The notes: generated by a model not told the origin, from the sequence alone. A stretch of 64,000 nucleotides of DNA from Serratia bockelmannii (GCF_008011855.1 NZ_VOUX01000002.1:434001-498000); one strand, 5' to 3'. Positions 32,803-43,263 are shown, counted from the stretch's first letter. Numbers and translations are program-made.

Positions 32803-32829
32803 GCGGCCCCATCGGGGCCGCATTTTTTT
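32803..32829 (+). terminator. Terminator after paeA
   Basis: GCGGCCCC (32803-32810) pairs with GGGGCCGC (32814-32821) around ATC, then A and seven T residues. Confidence 0.9.
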
Positions 32830-32848
32830 ACCGCTGTCAGCGAGGTGT

Positions 32849-33055
32849 TCACCCCATCTCGGTCTGCAACAGCAGCACCTGACGGTTCACTTCAGACATC
32901 ACGCTGAAATGGCGCTTGTCGCGAATCTTCGGCGGCAGGATTTTCCCTTCGTCGAATTCAAATGCGCCTACGTCCTTGATATACAGCCTTCCACGAAACA
33001 GGGTCTTAACGTACTTTGCCACTTTCAAAGGGTTATAACGCTGGAAGATTCTCAT
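32849..33055 (-). CDS. ytfK: YtfK, DUF1107 protein (SpoT-activating stress protein)
   Basis: A 68-residue cytoplasmic protein beginning [20 protein letters not shown] and ending [16 protein letters not shown], nearly identical to E. coli YtfK. There it favours (p)ppGpp accumulation through SpoT under phosphate or fatty-acid starvation. The ATG at 33055 has GGGAGGAG upstream; the frame is open 25 codons further, which I reject. A PhoB-like box precedes it. Confidence 0.93.
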   Translation of the reverse strand: MRIFQRYNPLKVAKYVKTLFRGRLYIKDVGAFEFDEGKILPPKIRDKRHFSVMSEVNRQVLLLQTEMG

Positions 33056-33195
33056 TCTTTTACGCTCCTCCCGTTGATCCATGCGCTCAGCGAGCCGCCA
33101 AAGGTGGCAGCCTCGAAATTCAGAACGCAACTTGATTGCATGTAGTAGACCCAGTAAAGACCAGAACGTTCACTTCTGCCTGGTTATCTACGCTG

Positions 33196-33214
33196 GATTT
33201 ACACTTTTTGACAG
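33196..33214 (-). promoter_or_regulatory. Candidate PHO box of ytfK
   Basis: The minus strand reads CTGTCAAAAAGTGTAAATC. The first half is a good match to CTGTCAT, the second only partial. TAGATA (33190-33185) could be the -10. E. coli ytfK is phosphate regulated, which supports the reading. Confidence 0.4.
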
Positions 33215-33237
33215 AATTGTATATGATAATTTATAAC
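33208..33237 (+). promoter_or_regulatory. Candidate promoter of ytfJ
   Basis: Perfect TTGACA (33208-33213) and TATAAC (33232-33237) are 18 bases apart on the plus strand. The -35 overlaps the divergent PHO-like box. The ytfJ leader would be about 140 bases. Confidence 0.5.
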
Positions 33238-33385
33238 GTTTTCAGGATATCCCTTCAAAATCTGATGATTAGCGAACCAAGGGAAAATCTGCGATCCGGT
33301 TAACAGGACAGACCTCTTATCACATCCTATGCTTTAGGCTGTCGAAGTGCTGTCGCACAAATTCCCCCCATTACAAGGAGAAAGC

Positions 33386-33943
33386 ATGAAAACAAGTCGC
33401 ATGCTGATGGTATCCCTGCTGCTCGCCCCACTTTTCGCTTCCGCGCACAACTTCCAGCTCCAGCAGCGCGTAGCGCCGGTTGGCGTCAGCGACAAAGGAG
33501 AGCTCAACTACGCTGACGGTAATTTTAGCTACCAAAACTGGAACAGCGCGCAGCTCAGTGGAAAAGTGCGAGTGATACAACATATTGCCGGCCGCAGCTC
33601 CGCCAAAGACATGAACGACCCACTGATTGAAGCGATCAAGAAAGCGAAGCTACCACACGATCGTTACCAAACGACGACAATCGTCAACACCGACGATGCC
33701 CTGATGGGCACCGCGATGTTCGTGCGCAGCAGCATTGAAGACAGCAAGAAGGAGTTCCCGTGGTCGCAGTTTATCGTCGACAGCGACGGTAACGTGCGCA
33801 AGGCCTGGGATTTGCAGCCGAAAGGCTCAGCCATCGTGGTGCTGGATAAGCAAGGGCGCATTCAGTTTGCTAAAGACGGCGCGCTGACGCCGGAAGAGGT
33901 GCAGCAGGTGATATCCAAACTGCACCAGCTGTTGGCGAACTAA
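33386..33943 (+). CDS. ytfJ: YtfJ family periplasmic thioredoxin-fold protein
   Basis: A 185-residue secreted protein with a signal peptide cut after ASA (about residue 20). The mature part resembles a TlpA/thioredoxin-like fold but shows no CxxC. Conserved blocks are RVIQHIAGRSSAKDMN, HDRYQTTTIVNTDDA and KDGALTPEEVQQV, shared with E. coli YtfJ. Function is unknown. AAGGAG precedes the ATG at 33386. It meets cysQ tail to tail with one base between stops. Confidence 0.9.
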   Translation: MKTSRMLMVSLLLAPLFASAHNFQLQQRVAPVGVSDKGELNYADGNFSYQNWNSAQLSGKVRVIQHIAGRSSAKDMNDPLIEAIKKAKLPHDRYQTTTIVNTDDALMGTAMFVRSSIEDSKKEFPWSQFIVDSDGNVRKAWDLQPKGSAIVVLDKQGRIQFAKDGALTPEEVQQVISKLHQLLAN

Positions 33944-33944
33944 C

Positions 33945-34685
33945 TCAGAACAGCGACACCCGGAAGCCGGGGTTGAGGAAAGATTCACGCGGGGTATAGA
34001 GCAACGGCTTGCCCTGCCAATCGTGAATTTGCGCCCCGGCAGCCACCGCCACCGCATGCCCTGCGGCGGTATCCCAAATGTTGGTCGGCCCAAAGCGCGG
34101 ATAAAGCTGCGCCTTGCCTTCCGCCACCAGGCAAAACTTCAGCGAGGAACCGACGGACACGGTCTGGTGCTCGCCCAGTTGCTGAAGGTAATCTTTCAGC
34201 TCGTCGTCGATATGCGAGCGGCTCACCACCACCAGCGGCGGATGCGCGTTGCTGACGCCGATCGCCTGCCGCACGCCCTTCTCTTCTTTCCAGGCCTTGC
34301 CGCGCTCCGCCAGATACAGCACGTCGATCGCCGGGGCATACACCACGCCCATCACCGCCTGCCCGTCTTCAATCAGGGCGATATTGACCGTGAACTCGCC
34401 GTTGCGGTGCAAAAACTCTTTGGTGCCGTCCAACGGATCGACCAACCAGTAGCGCGTCCAGTTGCGGCGCTCTTCCCACGCCGGCGGATCCTCTTCCGAC
34501 AGCAGCGGCACCTCCGGCGTCAGGGCCGCCAGGCCGCGCTTGATGATGTGATGCGCCGCCAGATCGGCCGCCGTCACCGGTGAGTCATCTTTTTTCTGTG
34601 CGACATCAAGCGGTTGTTCACCGTCGTACACCGCCATGATCGCCGCCCCCGCCTCGCGGGACAGTTGGCAAATTCGCTCTAACAT
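33945..34685 (-). CDS. cysQ: 3'(2'),5'-bisphosphate nucleotidase CysQ
   Basis: Degrades 3'-phosphoadenosine-5'-phosphate (PAP) from sulfate assimilation; inositol-monophosphatase fold. It has 246 residues as in E. coli. The metal motifs are SEEDP, then [10 protein letters not shown], and [15 protein letters not shown]. The second of two adjacent ATGs (34685) is preferred because GAGG is six bases upstream. It is divergent from cpdB, another 3'-nucleotide phosphatase, the same pairing as E. coli. Confidence 0.97.
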   Translation of the reverse strand: MLERICQLSREAGAAIMAVYDGEQPLDVAQKKDDSPVTAADLAAHHIIKRGLAALTPEVPLLSEEDPPAWEERRNWTRYWLVDPLDGTKEFLHRNGEFTVNIALIEDGQAVMGVVYAPAIDVLYLAERGKAWKEEKGVRQAIGVSNAHPPLVVVSRSHIDDELKDYLQQLGEHQTVSVGSSLKFCLVAEGKAQLYPRFGPTNIWDTAAGHAVAVAAGAQIHDWQGKPLLYTPRESFLNPGFRVSLF

Positions 34686-34940
34686 CATGCACCTCAACTC
34701 TGCATCTCCGTGGGAAATTTCCCTCTGTCTCTGCTAGCAGACTAGTTTTTTTTACGCCGAATATCCATCTCAACCGGCTAAGCCACGGGAAATCCTCAGA
34801 TCTTGTTGGGCACAACTGTGAACTTCCCCGCGTTACCTGCTCCCGTTTTCTGCCACACTTCACAGTTTACTGTGGCAAGCAGTGTTAATTACATTTCCCT
34901 CTGCGATAACACTCGAATAATGGAATGGAGAGAACCCCAA

Positions 34941-36893
34941 ATGATGAAGCATCCACTGACGCTGTCCGCGCTTGCGCTGCTGGTGTGCGCCTCGGCGCAG
35001 GCGGCGACCGTCGATCTGCGCGTGCTGGAAACCACCGATCTGCACAGCAACATGATGGACTTCGATTACTACAAGGACACGCCGACCGACAAATTCGGCC
35101 TGGTGCGCACCGCCAGCCTGATCCAACAGGCGCGCCAGCAGGCCGCCAACGCGGTGTTGGTGGACAACGGCGACATCATTCAGGGCAGCCCGCTCGGCGA
35201 CTACATGGCAGCCAAGGGGCTGAAACCGGGTGACGTGCACCCGGTCTATAAGGCGATGAACACGCTGGACTACGTCGTCGGCAACATCGGCAACCATGAG
35301 TTCAACTACGGGCTGGACTATCTGAAGAACGCCATCGCCGGCGCCAAATTCCCGTACATCAACGCCAACGTCATCGACGCCAAAACGCAAAAACCGCTGT
35401 TCACGCCGTACATCATCGTCGATACGCCGGTGAAAGACCGCGACGGCAAGGCGCATACGCTGCGCATCGGCTATATCGGCTTCGTGCCGCCGCAGATCCT
35501 GGTGTGGGACAAAGCCAACCTGCAGGGCAAAGTGACAGTGGACGACATCACCGCCACCGCCAAGCGCTACGTGCCGCAAATGCGTAAACAGGGCGCCGAT
35601 CTGGTGGTGGCGATCCCGCATTCCGGGCTGTCCAGCGAGCCTTACAAGGCAATGGCGGAGAACTCAGTCTACTACCTCAGCCAGGTGCCGGGCATCGACG
35701 CCATCATGTTCGGTCACGCCCATGCGGTGTTCCCGAGCAAAGACTTCGCCAACATCAAAGGCGCGGATATCGACAAAGGCCTGCTGAACGGCGTACCGGC
35801 GGTGATGCCGGGCCAATGGGGCGATCATCTCGGCGTGGTCGATCTGCAGCTCAACAACGATAACGGCAGTTGGAAAGTGACCGCCGCCAAAGCGGAAGCA
35901 CGGCCGATCTACGATAAAGAGAACAAGACATCGCTGGCGGCGGAAGATGCCGCGCTGGTGAAGGTGTTGGCGGACGATCACAAAGGCACGCGCGAGTTCG
36001 TCAGCCAGCCGATCGGTAAATCCGACGGCAACATGTACAGCTACCTGGCGCTGGTGCAGGACGATCCGACGGTGCAGATCGTCAACAATGCGCAGAAGGC
36101 CTACGTCGAACATTACATCCAGGGCGATCCGGACCTGGCCGCTCTGCCGGTGCTGTCGGCGGCGGCGCCGTTCAAGGTCGGCGGCCGCAAGAACGATCCC
36201 GCCAGCTTCGTCGAAGTGGAAAAAGGCCAGCTCACCTTCCGCAACGCCGCCGATCTCTATCTCTACCCCAATACGCTGGTGGTGGTGAAGGCCAGCGGCA
36301 AAGAGGTGAAAGAGTGGCTGGAGTGCTCCGCCGGCCAGTTCAACCAGATCGACGTCAACAGCGCCAAGCCGCAGGGCTTGATCAACTGGGACGGCTTCCG
36401 CACCTATAACTTCGACGTGATCGACGGCGTCAACTACCAGATCGACGTCAGCCAGCCGGCGCGTTACGACGGCGAATGCCAGCTGATCAACGAGAAGGCG
36501 GAGCGTATCAAACAGCTGACCTTTAACGGCAAGCCTATCGATCCGAACGCCACCTTCCTGGTTGCCACCAACAACTATCGCGCCTACGGCGGCAAGTTTG
36601 CCGGCACCGGCGACAAACATATCGCCTTCGCTTCGCCGGATGAAAACCGCTCGGTGCTGGCGACCTACATCAGCGCCGAAACCCAGCGGCATGGCGCGGT
36701 GCGCCCGCAGGCGGACAACAATTGGCGTTTGGCTAACTTCAGCAGCAAGCAGCCGCTGGATATTCGCTTCGAGACCTCGCCTTCGGACAAAGCGACGGCG
36801 TTTATCAAAGAGCACGCCCAATACCCGATGACCACCGAAGGCAATGACCGTATCGGTTTCGCGGTCTATCGCATCGATTTAAGCGCGAAATAA
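34941..36893 (+). CDS. cpdB: 2',3'-cyclic-nucleotide 2'-phosphodiesterase/3'-nucleotidase CpdB
   Basis: Periplasmic enzyme salvaging nucleotides from external RNA breakdown. The 650-residue precursor has a signal peptide cut after AQA (about residue 21). The N-terminal metallophosphatase domain holds [26 protein letters not shown] and FGHAHAVFP. The C-terminal 5'-nucleotidase domain (about 385-580) has [10 protein letters not shown] and [17 protein letters not shown] precedes the ATG at 34941. It is divergent from cysQ. Confidence 0.97.
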   Translation: MMKHPLTLSALALLVCASAQAATVDLRVLETTDLHSNMMDFDYYKDTPTDKFGLVRTASLIQQARQQAANAVLVDNGDIIQGSPLGDYMAAKGLKPGDVHPVYKAMNTLDYVVGNIGNHEFNYGLDYLKNAIAGAKFPYINANVIDAKTQKPLFTPYIIVDTPVKDRDGKAHTLRIGYIGFVPPQILVWDKANLQGKVTVDDITATAKRYVPQMRKQGADLVVAIPHSGLSSEPYKAMAENSVYYLSQVPGIDAIMFGHAHAVFPSKDFANIKGADIDKGLLNGVPAVMPGQWGDHLGVVDLQLNNDNGSWKVTAAKAEARPIYDKENKTSLAAEDAALVKVLADDHKGTREFVSQPIGKSDGNMYSYLALVQDDPTVQIVNNAQKAYVEHYIQGDPDLAALPVLSAAAPFKVGGRKNDPASFVEVEKGQLTFRNAADLYLYPNTLVVVKASGKEVKEWLECSAGQFNQIDVNSAKPQGLINWDGFRTYNFDVIDGVNYQIDVSQPARYDGECQLINEKAERIKQLTFNGKPIDPNATFLVATNNYRAYGGKFAGTGDKHIAFASPDENRSVLATYISAETQRHGAVRPQADNNWRLANFSSKQPLDIRFETSPSDKATAFIKEHAQYPMTTEGNDRIGFAVYRIDLSAK

Positions 36894-36899
36894 TCACCA

Positions 36900-36920
36900 G
36901 GCCGGGGCACTCCCCCGGCC
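36900..36920 (+). terminator. Hairpin after cpdB
   Basis: GGCCGGGG (36900-36907) pairs with CCCCGGCC (36913-36920). The T tract is poor, with TTTT only 11 bases on. Confidence 0.5.
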
Positions 36921-36953
36921 ATCACCTCTATTTTCCCGCTGGCGCGCCCTTTA

Positions 36954-36975
36954 AATTGCATTTAAAATGCATGTT
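36954..36975. promoter_or_regulatory. NsrR-binding site upstream of ytfE
   Basis: TGCATTT-A-AAATGCA (36957-36971) is a perfect 15-base palindrome matching the core of the NsrR consensus. TTATAAAAT just downstream is the probable -10, so NsrR would block RNA polymerase. nsrR is encoded at 49.6-50.1 kb in this window. Confidence 0.85.
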
Positions 36976-37006
36976 ATAAAATCCCTTCGTTTAAAGAGGC
37001 ACTACC

Positions 37007-37672
37007 ATGGATTACCGCAATCAATCCCTTGGCGCGCTCGCTATCGCCATTCCCCGGGCATCCCGCCTGTTTCGCCAGCATCAGCTGGATTTCTGCTGCG
37101 GAGGCCGGCAATCGCTGGCACGCGCCGCCGAGCGCAAAGGGCTGGATATCGACACACTGGAAAACGAACTGGCCGCCTTGGCTGCCACACCGGAGCAGAG
37201 TCGGGACTGGCGCACGGCGCCGCTCGGTGAAGTAATTGATTACATTCTGCCGCGCTTTCATCAGCGGCACCGCGAGCAGCTGGCCGAACTGGTGCTGATG
37301 GCGGAAAAAGTCGAACGTGTGCACGGTGACAAACCCACCTGCCCGCGCGGACTGGCGAAGCAGCTGAACCTGATCCGCCTGGATCTGGAGAATCACATGA
37401 TGAAAGAGGAACAGATCCTGTTCCCGCTGATCAAACAAGGCATGGGGCCGCAGGCCGCCGGACCGATCTCAGTGATGGAACATGAGCATGACGAGGCGGG
37501 TGAACAACTGGAGGTGGTGAAGTTCCTCACCGATAACGTGACGCCACCGGAGGGCGCCTGCACCACCTGGCGGGCGCTGTACAACGGCCTCGACGAGTTC
37601 ATCGGCGATTTGATGGAGCACATCAGCCTGGAAAACAATCTGCTGTTCCCGCGCGCGCTGAGCGGCGCATAA
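37007..37672 (+). CDS. ytfE: Iron-sulfur cluster repair protein YtfE (RIC)
   Basis: Di-iron protein repairing Fe-S clusters damaged by nitric oxide or peroxide. It has 221 residues. The N-terminal ScdA_N domain has [16 protein letters not shown]. The hemerythrin-like domain has the iron-binding histidines and glutamates in [35 protein letters not shown] and [13 protein letters not shown]. It is preceded by a clear NsrR palindrome. Confidence 0.97.
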   Translation: MDYRNQSLGALAIAIPRASRLFRQHQLDFCCGGRQSLARAAERKGLDIDTLENELAALAATPEQSRDWRTAPLGEVIDYILPRFHQRHREQLAELVLMAEKVERVHGDKPTCPRGLAKQLNLIRLDLENHMMKEEQILFPLIKQGMGPQAAGPISVMEHEHDEAGEQLEVVKFLTDNVTPPEGACTTWRALYNGLDEFIGDLMEHISLENNLLFPRALSGA

Positions 37673-37677
37673 AACAA

Positions 37678-37696
37678 GGGCGCCATAAAGGCGCCC
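37678..37696 (-). terminator. Hairpin between convergent ytfE and fklB
   Basis: GGGCGCC (37678-37684) pairs with GGCGCCC (37690-37696) around ATAAA. TTGTTTT follows on the minus strand, so it mainly serves fklB. Confidence 0.55.
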
Positions 37697-37715
37697 AGAG
37701 CAATCTTCGGTAGGA

Positions 37716-38336
37716 TTACAGGATTTCCAGCAGCTCGACGTCGAACACCAGCGCGCTGAACGGCGGGATGGACGCGCCTGCGCCACGTTCGCCGTAGGCC
37801 AGGTTGTGCGGGATATACAGCTGCCATTTGGAACCGACCGGCATCAGGGTCAGCGCTTCAATCCAGCCTGGGATCACGCCGCTGACCGGGAATTCTGCCG
37901 GCTGGCCACGCTCGACCGAGCTGTCGAACACGTCGCCGTTGATCAGACGACCGGTGTAGTGCACACGCACGCGATCCTGACGGGACGGGATTGGGCCGTT
38001 GCCCTGCTCCAGTACGGAGAACTGCAGGCCAGACTCGGTCAGCGTCACGTCGTCGCGCTTGGCGTTGTCGTCCAGGAATTTCTGGCCTTCAACGGCCATC
38101 GCCTGCTGGCGCTCGCGGCGCACCGCATCCGCACGCTCGTGGATTTCACGCAGCGCACGGTGCACCACATCTACCGGAACCGCCGGGGCATTCCCTTCCA
38201 GCGCGTCGCGCAGACCCGCCAGCAAAGCTTCCGGTTGCAAACCTTCCAGCCCGGACTCTTGCAGCTGCTGGCCGACCTGTAAACCAATCCCGTAACTTGC
38301 TTGCGCTTCAACGCTGTCAAAAGAAGGGGTTGTCAT
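37716..38336 (-). CDS. fklB: FKBP-type peptidyl-prolyl isomerase FklB (FKBP22)
   Basis: A 206-residue prolyl isomerase, same length as E. coli FklB. The N-terminal alpha-helical dimerization domain is about 1-90. The C-terminal FKBP domain has [16 protein letters not shown], the [10 protein letters not shown] active-site loop and [25 protein letters not shown]. There is no signal peptide, so it is cytoplasmic. ATG at 38336 has AAGGAAA upstream; the frame is open for 18 codons more. Confidence 0.96.
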   Translation of the reverse strand: MTTPSFDSVEAQASYGIGLQVGQQLQESGLEGLQPEALLAGLRDALEGNAPAVPVDVVHRALREIHERADAVRRERQQAMAVEGQKFLDDNAKRDDVTLTESGLQFSVLEQGNGPIPSRQDRVRVHYTGRLINGDVFDSSVERGQPAEFPVSGVIPGWIEALTLMPVGSKWQLYIPHNLAYGERGAGASIPPFSALVFDVELLEIL

Positions 38337-38501
38337 GGGGTTTTCCTTAAGTCTGTAAAAAGTCGAAAGCGCAGCATAACAGCGCGTCAATGCCGGGTAA
38401 AATCTTGTGTGGAGAATGATGACTTTTGTCGTAGAAAAAGAAACAATAACCTTCTGTTAACGCCCGCAGCCGCAAACGCCGGCCCTGCCGCTCAGCCGCC
38501 T

Positions 38502-38530
38502 TTCACTTCAATCAGTTAGCGGACTATACT
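38502..38530 (+). promoter_or_regulatory. Candidate promoter of ytfB
   Basis: TTCACT (38502-38507) and TATACT (38525-38530) are 17 bases apart on the plus strand, about 75 bases before ytfB. Confidence 0.5.
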
Positions 38531-38603
38531 GAAAGCAGGATATCGGGCAGGCAACGCGCTTGCCGCGCCGCGCTCATTATTACGCCGTCGAAGAGAGGTC
38601 ACC

Positions 38604-39275
38604 ATGGGCAGAATCGCGCCCAGGAGAAGGAAAACCACCCGCATCTACCAGCCGCTGCTGCGCACCTGGCTGAACGTCAGCCAGCGCCTGAAACCGGGCG
38701 CCGCACCCACGTCTGAAGGCGCGGAACCGCCATCGGAGCCACCGCCGGCCAACGACAAAATGCAGCAGGTCAAAGCGCTGCTGGCCAAAGTCTGGCATCT
38801 GCCGGACGGTTTCCATTGGATGGAGCCGCTGCCCTACTTTCACCGCCGCTGGGTGCTGATCTTCGGCATCATCCTACTGTTGGCGTTGCTGTGGCCCTAT
38901 TCGCCCGAAAGACAGCCGTTCCCGGTCTCCCACCAAGAAACCAGCGTGCCACTGCAGGCCGATCTGCAAAACGACGGCGGTACCACTTCAGCCAACGAAC
39001 CGACGCCGGCAGGCAACTGGCAGCGTTACCAAATCCAGCCAGGCCAGACCCTGGCCCAGCTGTTTCGCGATAACAATCTGCCGGTAAATGAAGTGTTTGC
39101 CATGGCGCAGGTGGAAGGCGGCGACAAGCCGCTGAGCAACATGAAAGCCGGCCAGGAAGTGCGTATCGAACGCGACGCTAACGGCGTGATTAACGCGCTG
39201 TCAGTCACCACCGTGGACAACAGCCAGGCGCTGTTCCGCCGCCAGGCCGACGGCAGCTACCGCCGGGAACGCTAA
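38604..39275 (+). CDS. ytfB: Cell division/envelope protein YtfB (OapA family, LysM-like)
   Basis: A 223-residue single-pass inner-membrane protein. A basic, Pro-rich cytoplasmic part (1-80) is followed by a transmembrane helix (about 82-100) and a periplasmic OapA/LysM-like domain (WQRYQIQPGQTLAQLFRDNNLP). E. coli YtfB binds glycans and localizes to the septum. The N-terminal stretch (GRIAPRRRKTTRIYQPLLR) is longer than in E. coli. AGAGG precedes the ATG. It ends three bases from the convergent DUF488 gene. Confidence 0.88.
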   Translation: MGRIAPRRRKTTRIYQPLLRTWLNVSQRLKPGAAPTSEGAEPPSEPPPANDKMQQVKALLAKVWHLPDGFHWMEPLPYFHRRWVLIFGIILLLALLWPYSPERQPFPVSHQETSVPLQADLQNDGGTTSANEPTPAGNWQRYQIQPGQTLAQLFRDNNLPVNEVFAMAQVEGGDKPLSNMKAGQEVRIERDANGVINALSVTTVDNSQALFRRQADGSYRRER

Positions 39276-39278
39276 TCC

Positions 39279-39632
39279 CTACAGCTGCGCCAGCAAAAAC
39301 TCGCGCAGCACCACGCCCTGATTGTGCTCGGTGTCCTTGCTGCCATACAGCAGCGTCAGCGTTTTCCCCTGCCGTAAGAGCGCCACCAGCGGCTGCCAGG
39401 CGTCGTTGGTAGCCAGCTGTTGGCGGTAACGCTCTTCGAAGACTGTCCACTGGTCGGTATGCTGATGGAACCACTTGCGCAGTTCGTCATCCGGCGCCAC
39501 CTGTTTCAGCCACTGCACGCCCGTCAGCCGCTCCTTGCTGATACCGCGCGGCCATAGCCGGTCTATCAGATAACAGTGTTCCGGCGCCGGCGCGCTGAAG
39601 TCATAAACCCGCTGCAGCATAATCTTTGCCAT
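39279..39632 (-). CDS. DUF488 family protein (YeaO-like)
   Basis: A 117-residue cytoplasmic protein of the DUF488 family. Conserved features are the start IMLQRVYD, YLIDRLWPRGISKERL, an aromatic/acidic middle (DELRKWFHQ), and LTLLYGSKDTEHNQGVVLREFL. E. coli has YeaO with the same motifs at another locus. The biochemical function is not established. AGGAG lies eight bases before the ATG. It sits alone between ytfB and the rpsF operon. Confidence 0.85.
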   Translation of the reverse strand: MAKIMLQRVYDFSAPAPEHCYLIDRLWPRGISKERLTGVQWLKQVAPDDELRKWFHQHTDQWTVFEERYRQQLATNDAWQPLVALLRQGKTLTLLYGSKDTEHNQGVVLREFLLAQL

Positions 39633-39687
39633 CGCTCGCTCTCCTTTTCATCCCGTCTTCAAGCGTAGCGCGTTTTGCCGGGCGCAG

Positions 39688-39720
39688 AAAAGCAAAACGC
39701 CAGCGCGAGGCTGGCGTTTT
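39688..39720 (-). terminator. Terminator of the rpsF-priB-rpsR-rplI operon
   Basis: AAAACGCCAGC (39694-39704) pairs with GCTGGCGTTTT (39710-39720). On the minus strand the stem ends in TTTT and continues GCTTTT. Confidence 0.85.
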
Positions 39721-39743
39721 AACCGGGTTAACAGCAGCGTAAA

Positions 39744-40208
<465 letters not shown>

Positions 40209-40235
40209 TCAAAGTCGTTAATGGACAGTGGCCGA

Positions 40236-40785
<550 letters not shown>

Positions 40786-40793
40786 GACGGCAA

Positions 40794-41210
<417 letters not shown>

Positions 41211-41213
41211 TTA

Positions 41214-41279
41214 TTCAGCCTCCTGTCAGGGTCAACCGCGGCCCATGGAAGCAAGGAACGTGTTTAGTGTGCGGCTGAA
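41214..41279 (-). promoter_or_regulatory. Candidate S6:S18-responsive leader structure
   Basis: TTCAGCC (minus, 41279-41273) pairs with GGCTGAA (41220-41214), closing a 66-base leader domain that ends 21 bases before rpsF. GGGCCGCGG inside may give the exposed CCG required by the known rpsF-leader motif. The match is from pattern reading only. Confidence 0.5.
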
Positions 41280-41291
41280 AAATGACGCGTA

Positions 41292-41320
41292 ATCATACTG
41301 ACGCAGGGCGGGAAACTCAA
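41292..41320 (-). promoter_or_regulatory. Sigma-70 promoter of rpsF-priB-rpsR-rplI
   Basis: TTGAGT (41320-41315) and TATGAT (41297-41292) are exactly 17 bases apart on the minus strand. Transcription would start near 41285, just before the candidate leader structure. Confidence 0.8.
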
Positions 41321-41646
41321 GGACTGCGTGGGTTTTATTCGCGTTAATGCGAGGCGCTATGGGAAATAGCACGATTTGCTCGTGGGTGAACCTATGTACG
41401 CCGATCCATGGGTTTCAAAAATCTTTCAATGAAATCAGCGCTGAGTCACAAATCTATTTCATTTTTTTTGAAAGAGGTCATCAAAACACCCCACTTTTTA
41501 ATCCGCAGTAACGGACTAAAATTAACCATATCCGCCGCAGACAGCGCGACGAAAAAGATTTCAGGTTATTCAATGCAGATAAATGACTTTTTGCCGCAGC
41601 GACACTCGCTGTCAGGCCGTAACGGCAAAGGGTTAAGAGAGGCACT

Positions 41647-41913
41647 ATGAAACGCATTATTCTCGCGACGGCGCTGGCCGCCCTATTCTCCGCCAACGTG
41701 ATGGCCGCGACGGAGATTAGCTCGCACCAGGCCGATCAACGCCAGAGCGTTGGCTTCGTCACCCTGAACCAGAACGTGGTTTCGCCGGATGACGCCAGCA
41801 GCCAGGTCAGTAAAATCGCCGATCAACGCGGCGCGACCTCTTATCGCATCATCGCCCTGCACGAACCGGGCGACAACAGCACGATGCACGTCAGCGCCGA
41901 GCTGTACCGCTAA
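41647..41913 (+). CDS. DUF1471 family secreted stress protein (YhcN/BhsA-like)
   Basis: An 88-residue precursor with a signal peptide cut after VMA (about residue 20). The mature protein shows the family form: QRQSVGFVTLNQNVVSPDDASSQVSKIADQRGATSYRIIALHEPGDNSTMHVSAELYR. It is about as divergent from the two yhcN copies as other family branches, so it is not a recent duplicate. AGAGGCACT precedes the ATG. Role in stress or biofilm is inferred from relatives. Confidence 0.83.
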   Translation: MKRIILATALAALFSANVMAATEISSHQADQRQSVGFVTLNQNVVSPDDASSQVSKIADQRGATSYRIIALHEPGDNSTMHVSAELYR

Positions 41914-42012
41914 AAAGACGCGCCACGCCAGGGAAATCCCCAGGGCTTCATCAGAAAGCCCGCTCAATCCTCGCCGGAGCGCCGCTTGTCGGGCGCTCCA
42001 CTTTCTCACCTG

Positions 42013-42387
42013 TCACAGCTTGAGCAACGCCGGCGCGCTGAACGCTTTGCCCGGATTGTGCAATTGCAGCGCCATCCGCAGATAGTTTGTCCGCGTTTGC
42101 AGCAGCTCGGCGCTTTGCGTCAGCGTCACCCGCTGCTCGAAGGAGAGCGTACCGGCCGCCGCGGTGTGAGTGGCCGCCGCTTTCGGCGCGAAGGCAAACA
42201 GCGCCGTCAGGTTTTGCACCGTCTGCGCGGTGATGCGCGACAGCGGATCCGCCTTGTTTTGCCGCACCTTGCCGTCGGCTGCCCCCAACATCTCGCTGAA
42301 GGCCGCTGAGTTAAGATCGGCGCGCACTTTCATCGTTCCCACCAGCCCGCGCGCTGTCTCGGCCGTATTGCTGATACCCTTTATCAT
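42013..42387 (-). CDS. Hypothetical protein, no family recognised
   Basis: A 124-residue protein starting MIKGISNTAETARGLVGTMK. I do not recognise it. It has no signal peptide or transmembrane helix and is rich in Ala, Leu, Thr and Gln. The middle has an Ala-rich patch (APKAAATHTAAAG), and the C-terminal third (LSFEQRVTLTQSAELLQTRT) is predicted helical. AAGGAG lies eight bases before the ATG, so it is probably translated. It stands alone between a DUF1471 gene and yjfP. Confidence 0.6.
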   Translation of the reverse strand: MIKGISNTAETARGLVGTMKVRADLNSAAFSEMLGAADGKVRQNKADPLSRITAQTVQNLTALFAFAPKAAATHTAAAGTLSFEQRVTLTQSAELLQTRTNYLRMALQLHNPGKAFSAPALLKL

Positions 42388-42510
42388 GCTCTCCGCTCCT
42401 TGCTGCCCTGAAAGAATTCACGCTGACATTCTCCTCCGCCATGCGTCAAACAATGACCGAAACAGCCCGCAGAGAGCGGCGCAATTCCACGCATCGCGCC
42501 CGGATGCGTA

Positions 42511-43263
42511 TTACAGCTCGCGGAGGAAGAAATCGGTGGTAGCGGACAGCGCCAGCGGCGTGATGCGGTGCTTCACGCCCGGCTCGACGAACGACGTCAA
42601 GCGGCCATCTGCGCCTTGCTGCCGCAGTTCAGCCGCCAAACGCAGGCTGTCCGCCGCCGGCACCACGTCGTCCGTCTCGCCGTGCCACAGCAGCAGCGGC
42701 CGCCCGGCGATCGTCTCCAAACGCCCTTCCAGCTCATACTCCGCCAACACAGCGGTGCGCGCCGCAAACGCCGCCGGCGAGAGTGCCTCGCCCTCTTCGC
42801 CCAACGGCGGATACAGCGTTTGCGCCAGCGCACGGTAATAGCCTGAGCCCATCAGGCTGGCGGCCGCCCGGATCCACGGAAAGCGCGCGAAGGCGCCCAG
42901 CGCGGTCATGCCGCCCATTGAGGCGCCGGCGACGCCGATGCGGCCGTCGACGATCAGGCCAAGCCGCTCGAAATGCGCCTTGATCTGCGGCAGTTCGTCG
43001 ATATTGCTGCGCAGGATCTCCCAGAATGACGCCAGGCGCTGCGCCTCATCGCCGTCGAATCGCTCGCCGTGCCGATCGGCATCCGGCAACACCGCCCGAA
43101 AACCGGCACGCGCCAGCGCATAGGCGAAGTAGGCGTACACCTCTTTCGACGAGGTATAACCATGGCAGAAGAACACCGTCGGCAGCGGCCGATGATACTG
43201 CCCCGCCGGCACCGCATGGATCACCGCGATATCGCCCACTCGCTCGTCATGAATTTCGATCAT
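42511..43263 (-). CDS. yjfP: Carboxylesterase YjfP (alpha/beta hydrolase)
   Basis: A 250-residue esterase matching E. coli YjfP. The oxyanion region is FFCHGYTSSKEVY. The nucleophile serine lies in GASMGG. The acid is in HGETDDVVPAADS and the catalytic histidine in EPGVKHRITP, giving a full triad. ATG at 43263 has GAGG eight bases upstream; an ATG 12 codons earlier is less likely. No signal peptide. In E. coli it also neighbours bsmA-yjfN. Confidence 0.92.
   Translation of the reverse strand: MIEIHDERVGDIAVIHAVPAGQYHRPLPTVFFCHGYTSSKEVYAYFAYALARAGFRAVLPDADRHGERFDGDEAQRLASFWEILRSNIDELPQIKAHFERLGLIVDGRIGVAGASMGGMTALGAFARFPWIRAAASLMGSGYYRALAQTLYPPLGEEGEALSPAAFAARTAVLAEYELEGRLETIAGRPLLLWHGETDDVVPAADSLRLAAELRQQGADGRLTSFVEPGVKHRITPLALSATTDFFLREL

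Larger units (their letters stand above)
33056..33385. other. 330-base divergent regulatory region between ytfK and ytfJ
   Basis: No gene is seen. It contains the candidate PHO box for ytfK and the overlapping sigma-70-like promoter for ytfJ described separately. The 33215-33245 stretch is strongly AT-rich. Confidence 0.6.

Noticed and set aside
42170-42838. A 222-codon plus-strand frame over the orphan gene and yjfP
   Set aside because: Overlaps two genes with better ribosome sites on the minus strand; Ser/Arg-rich composition typical of a shadow.
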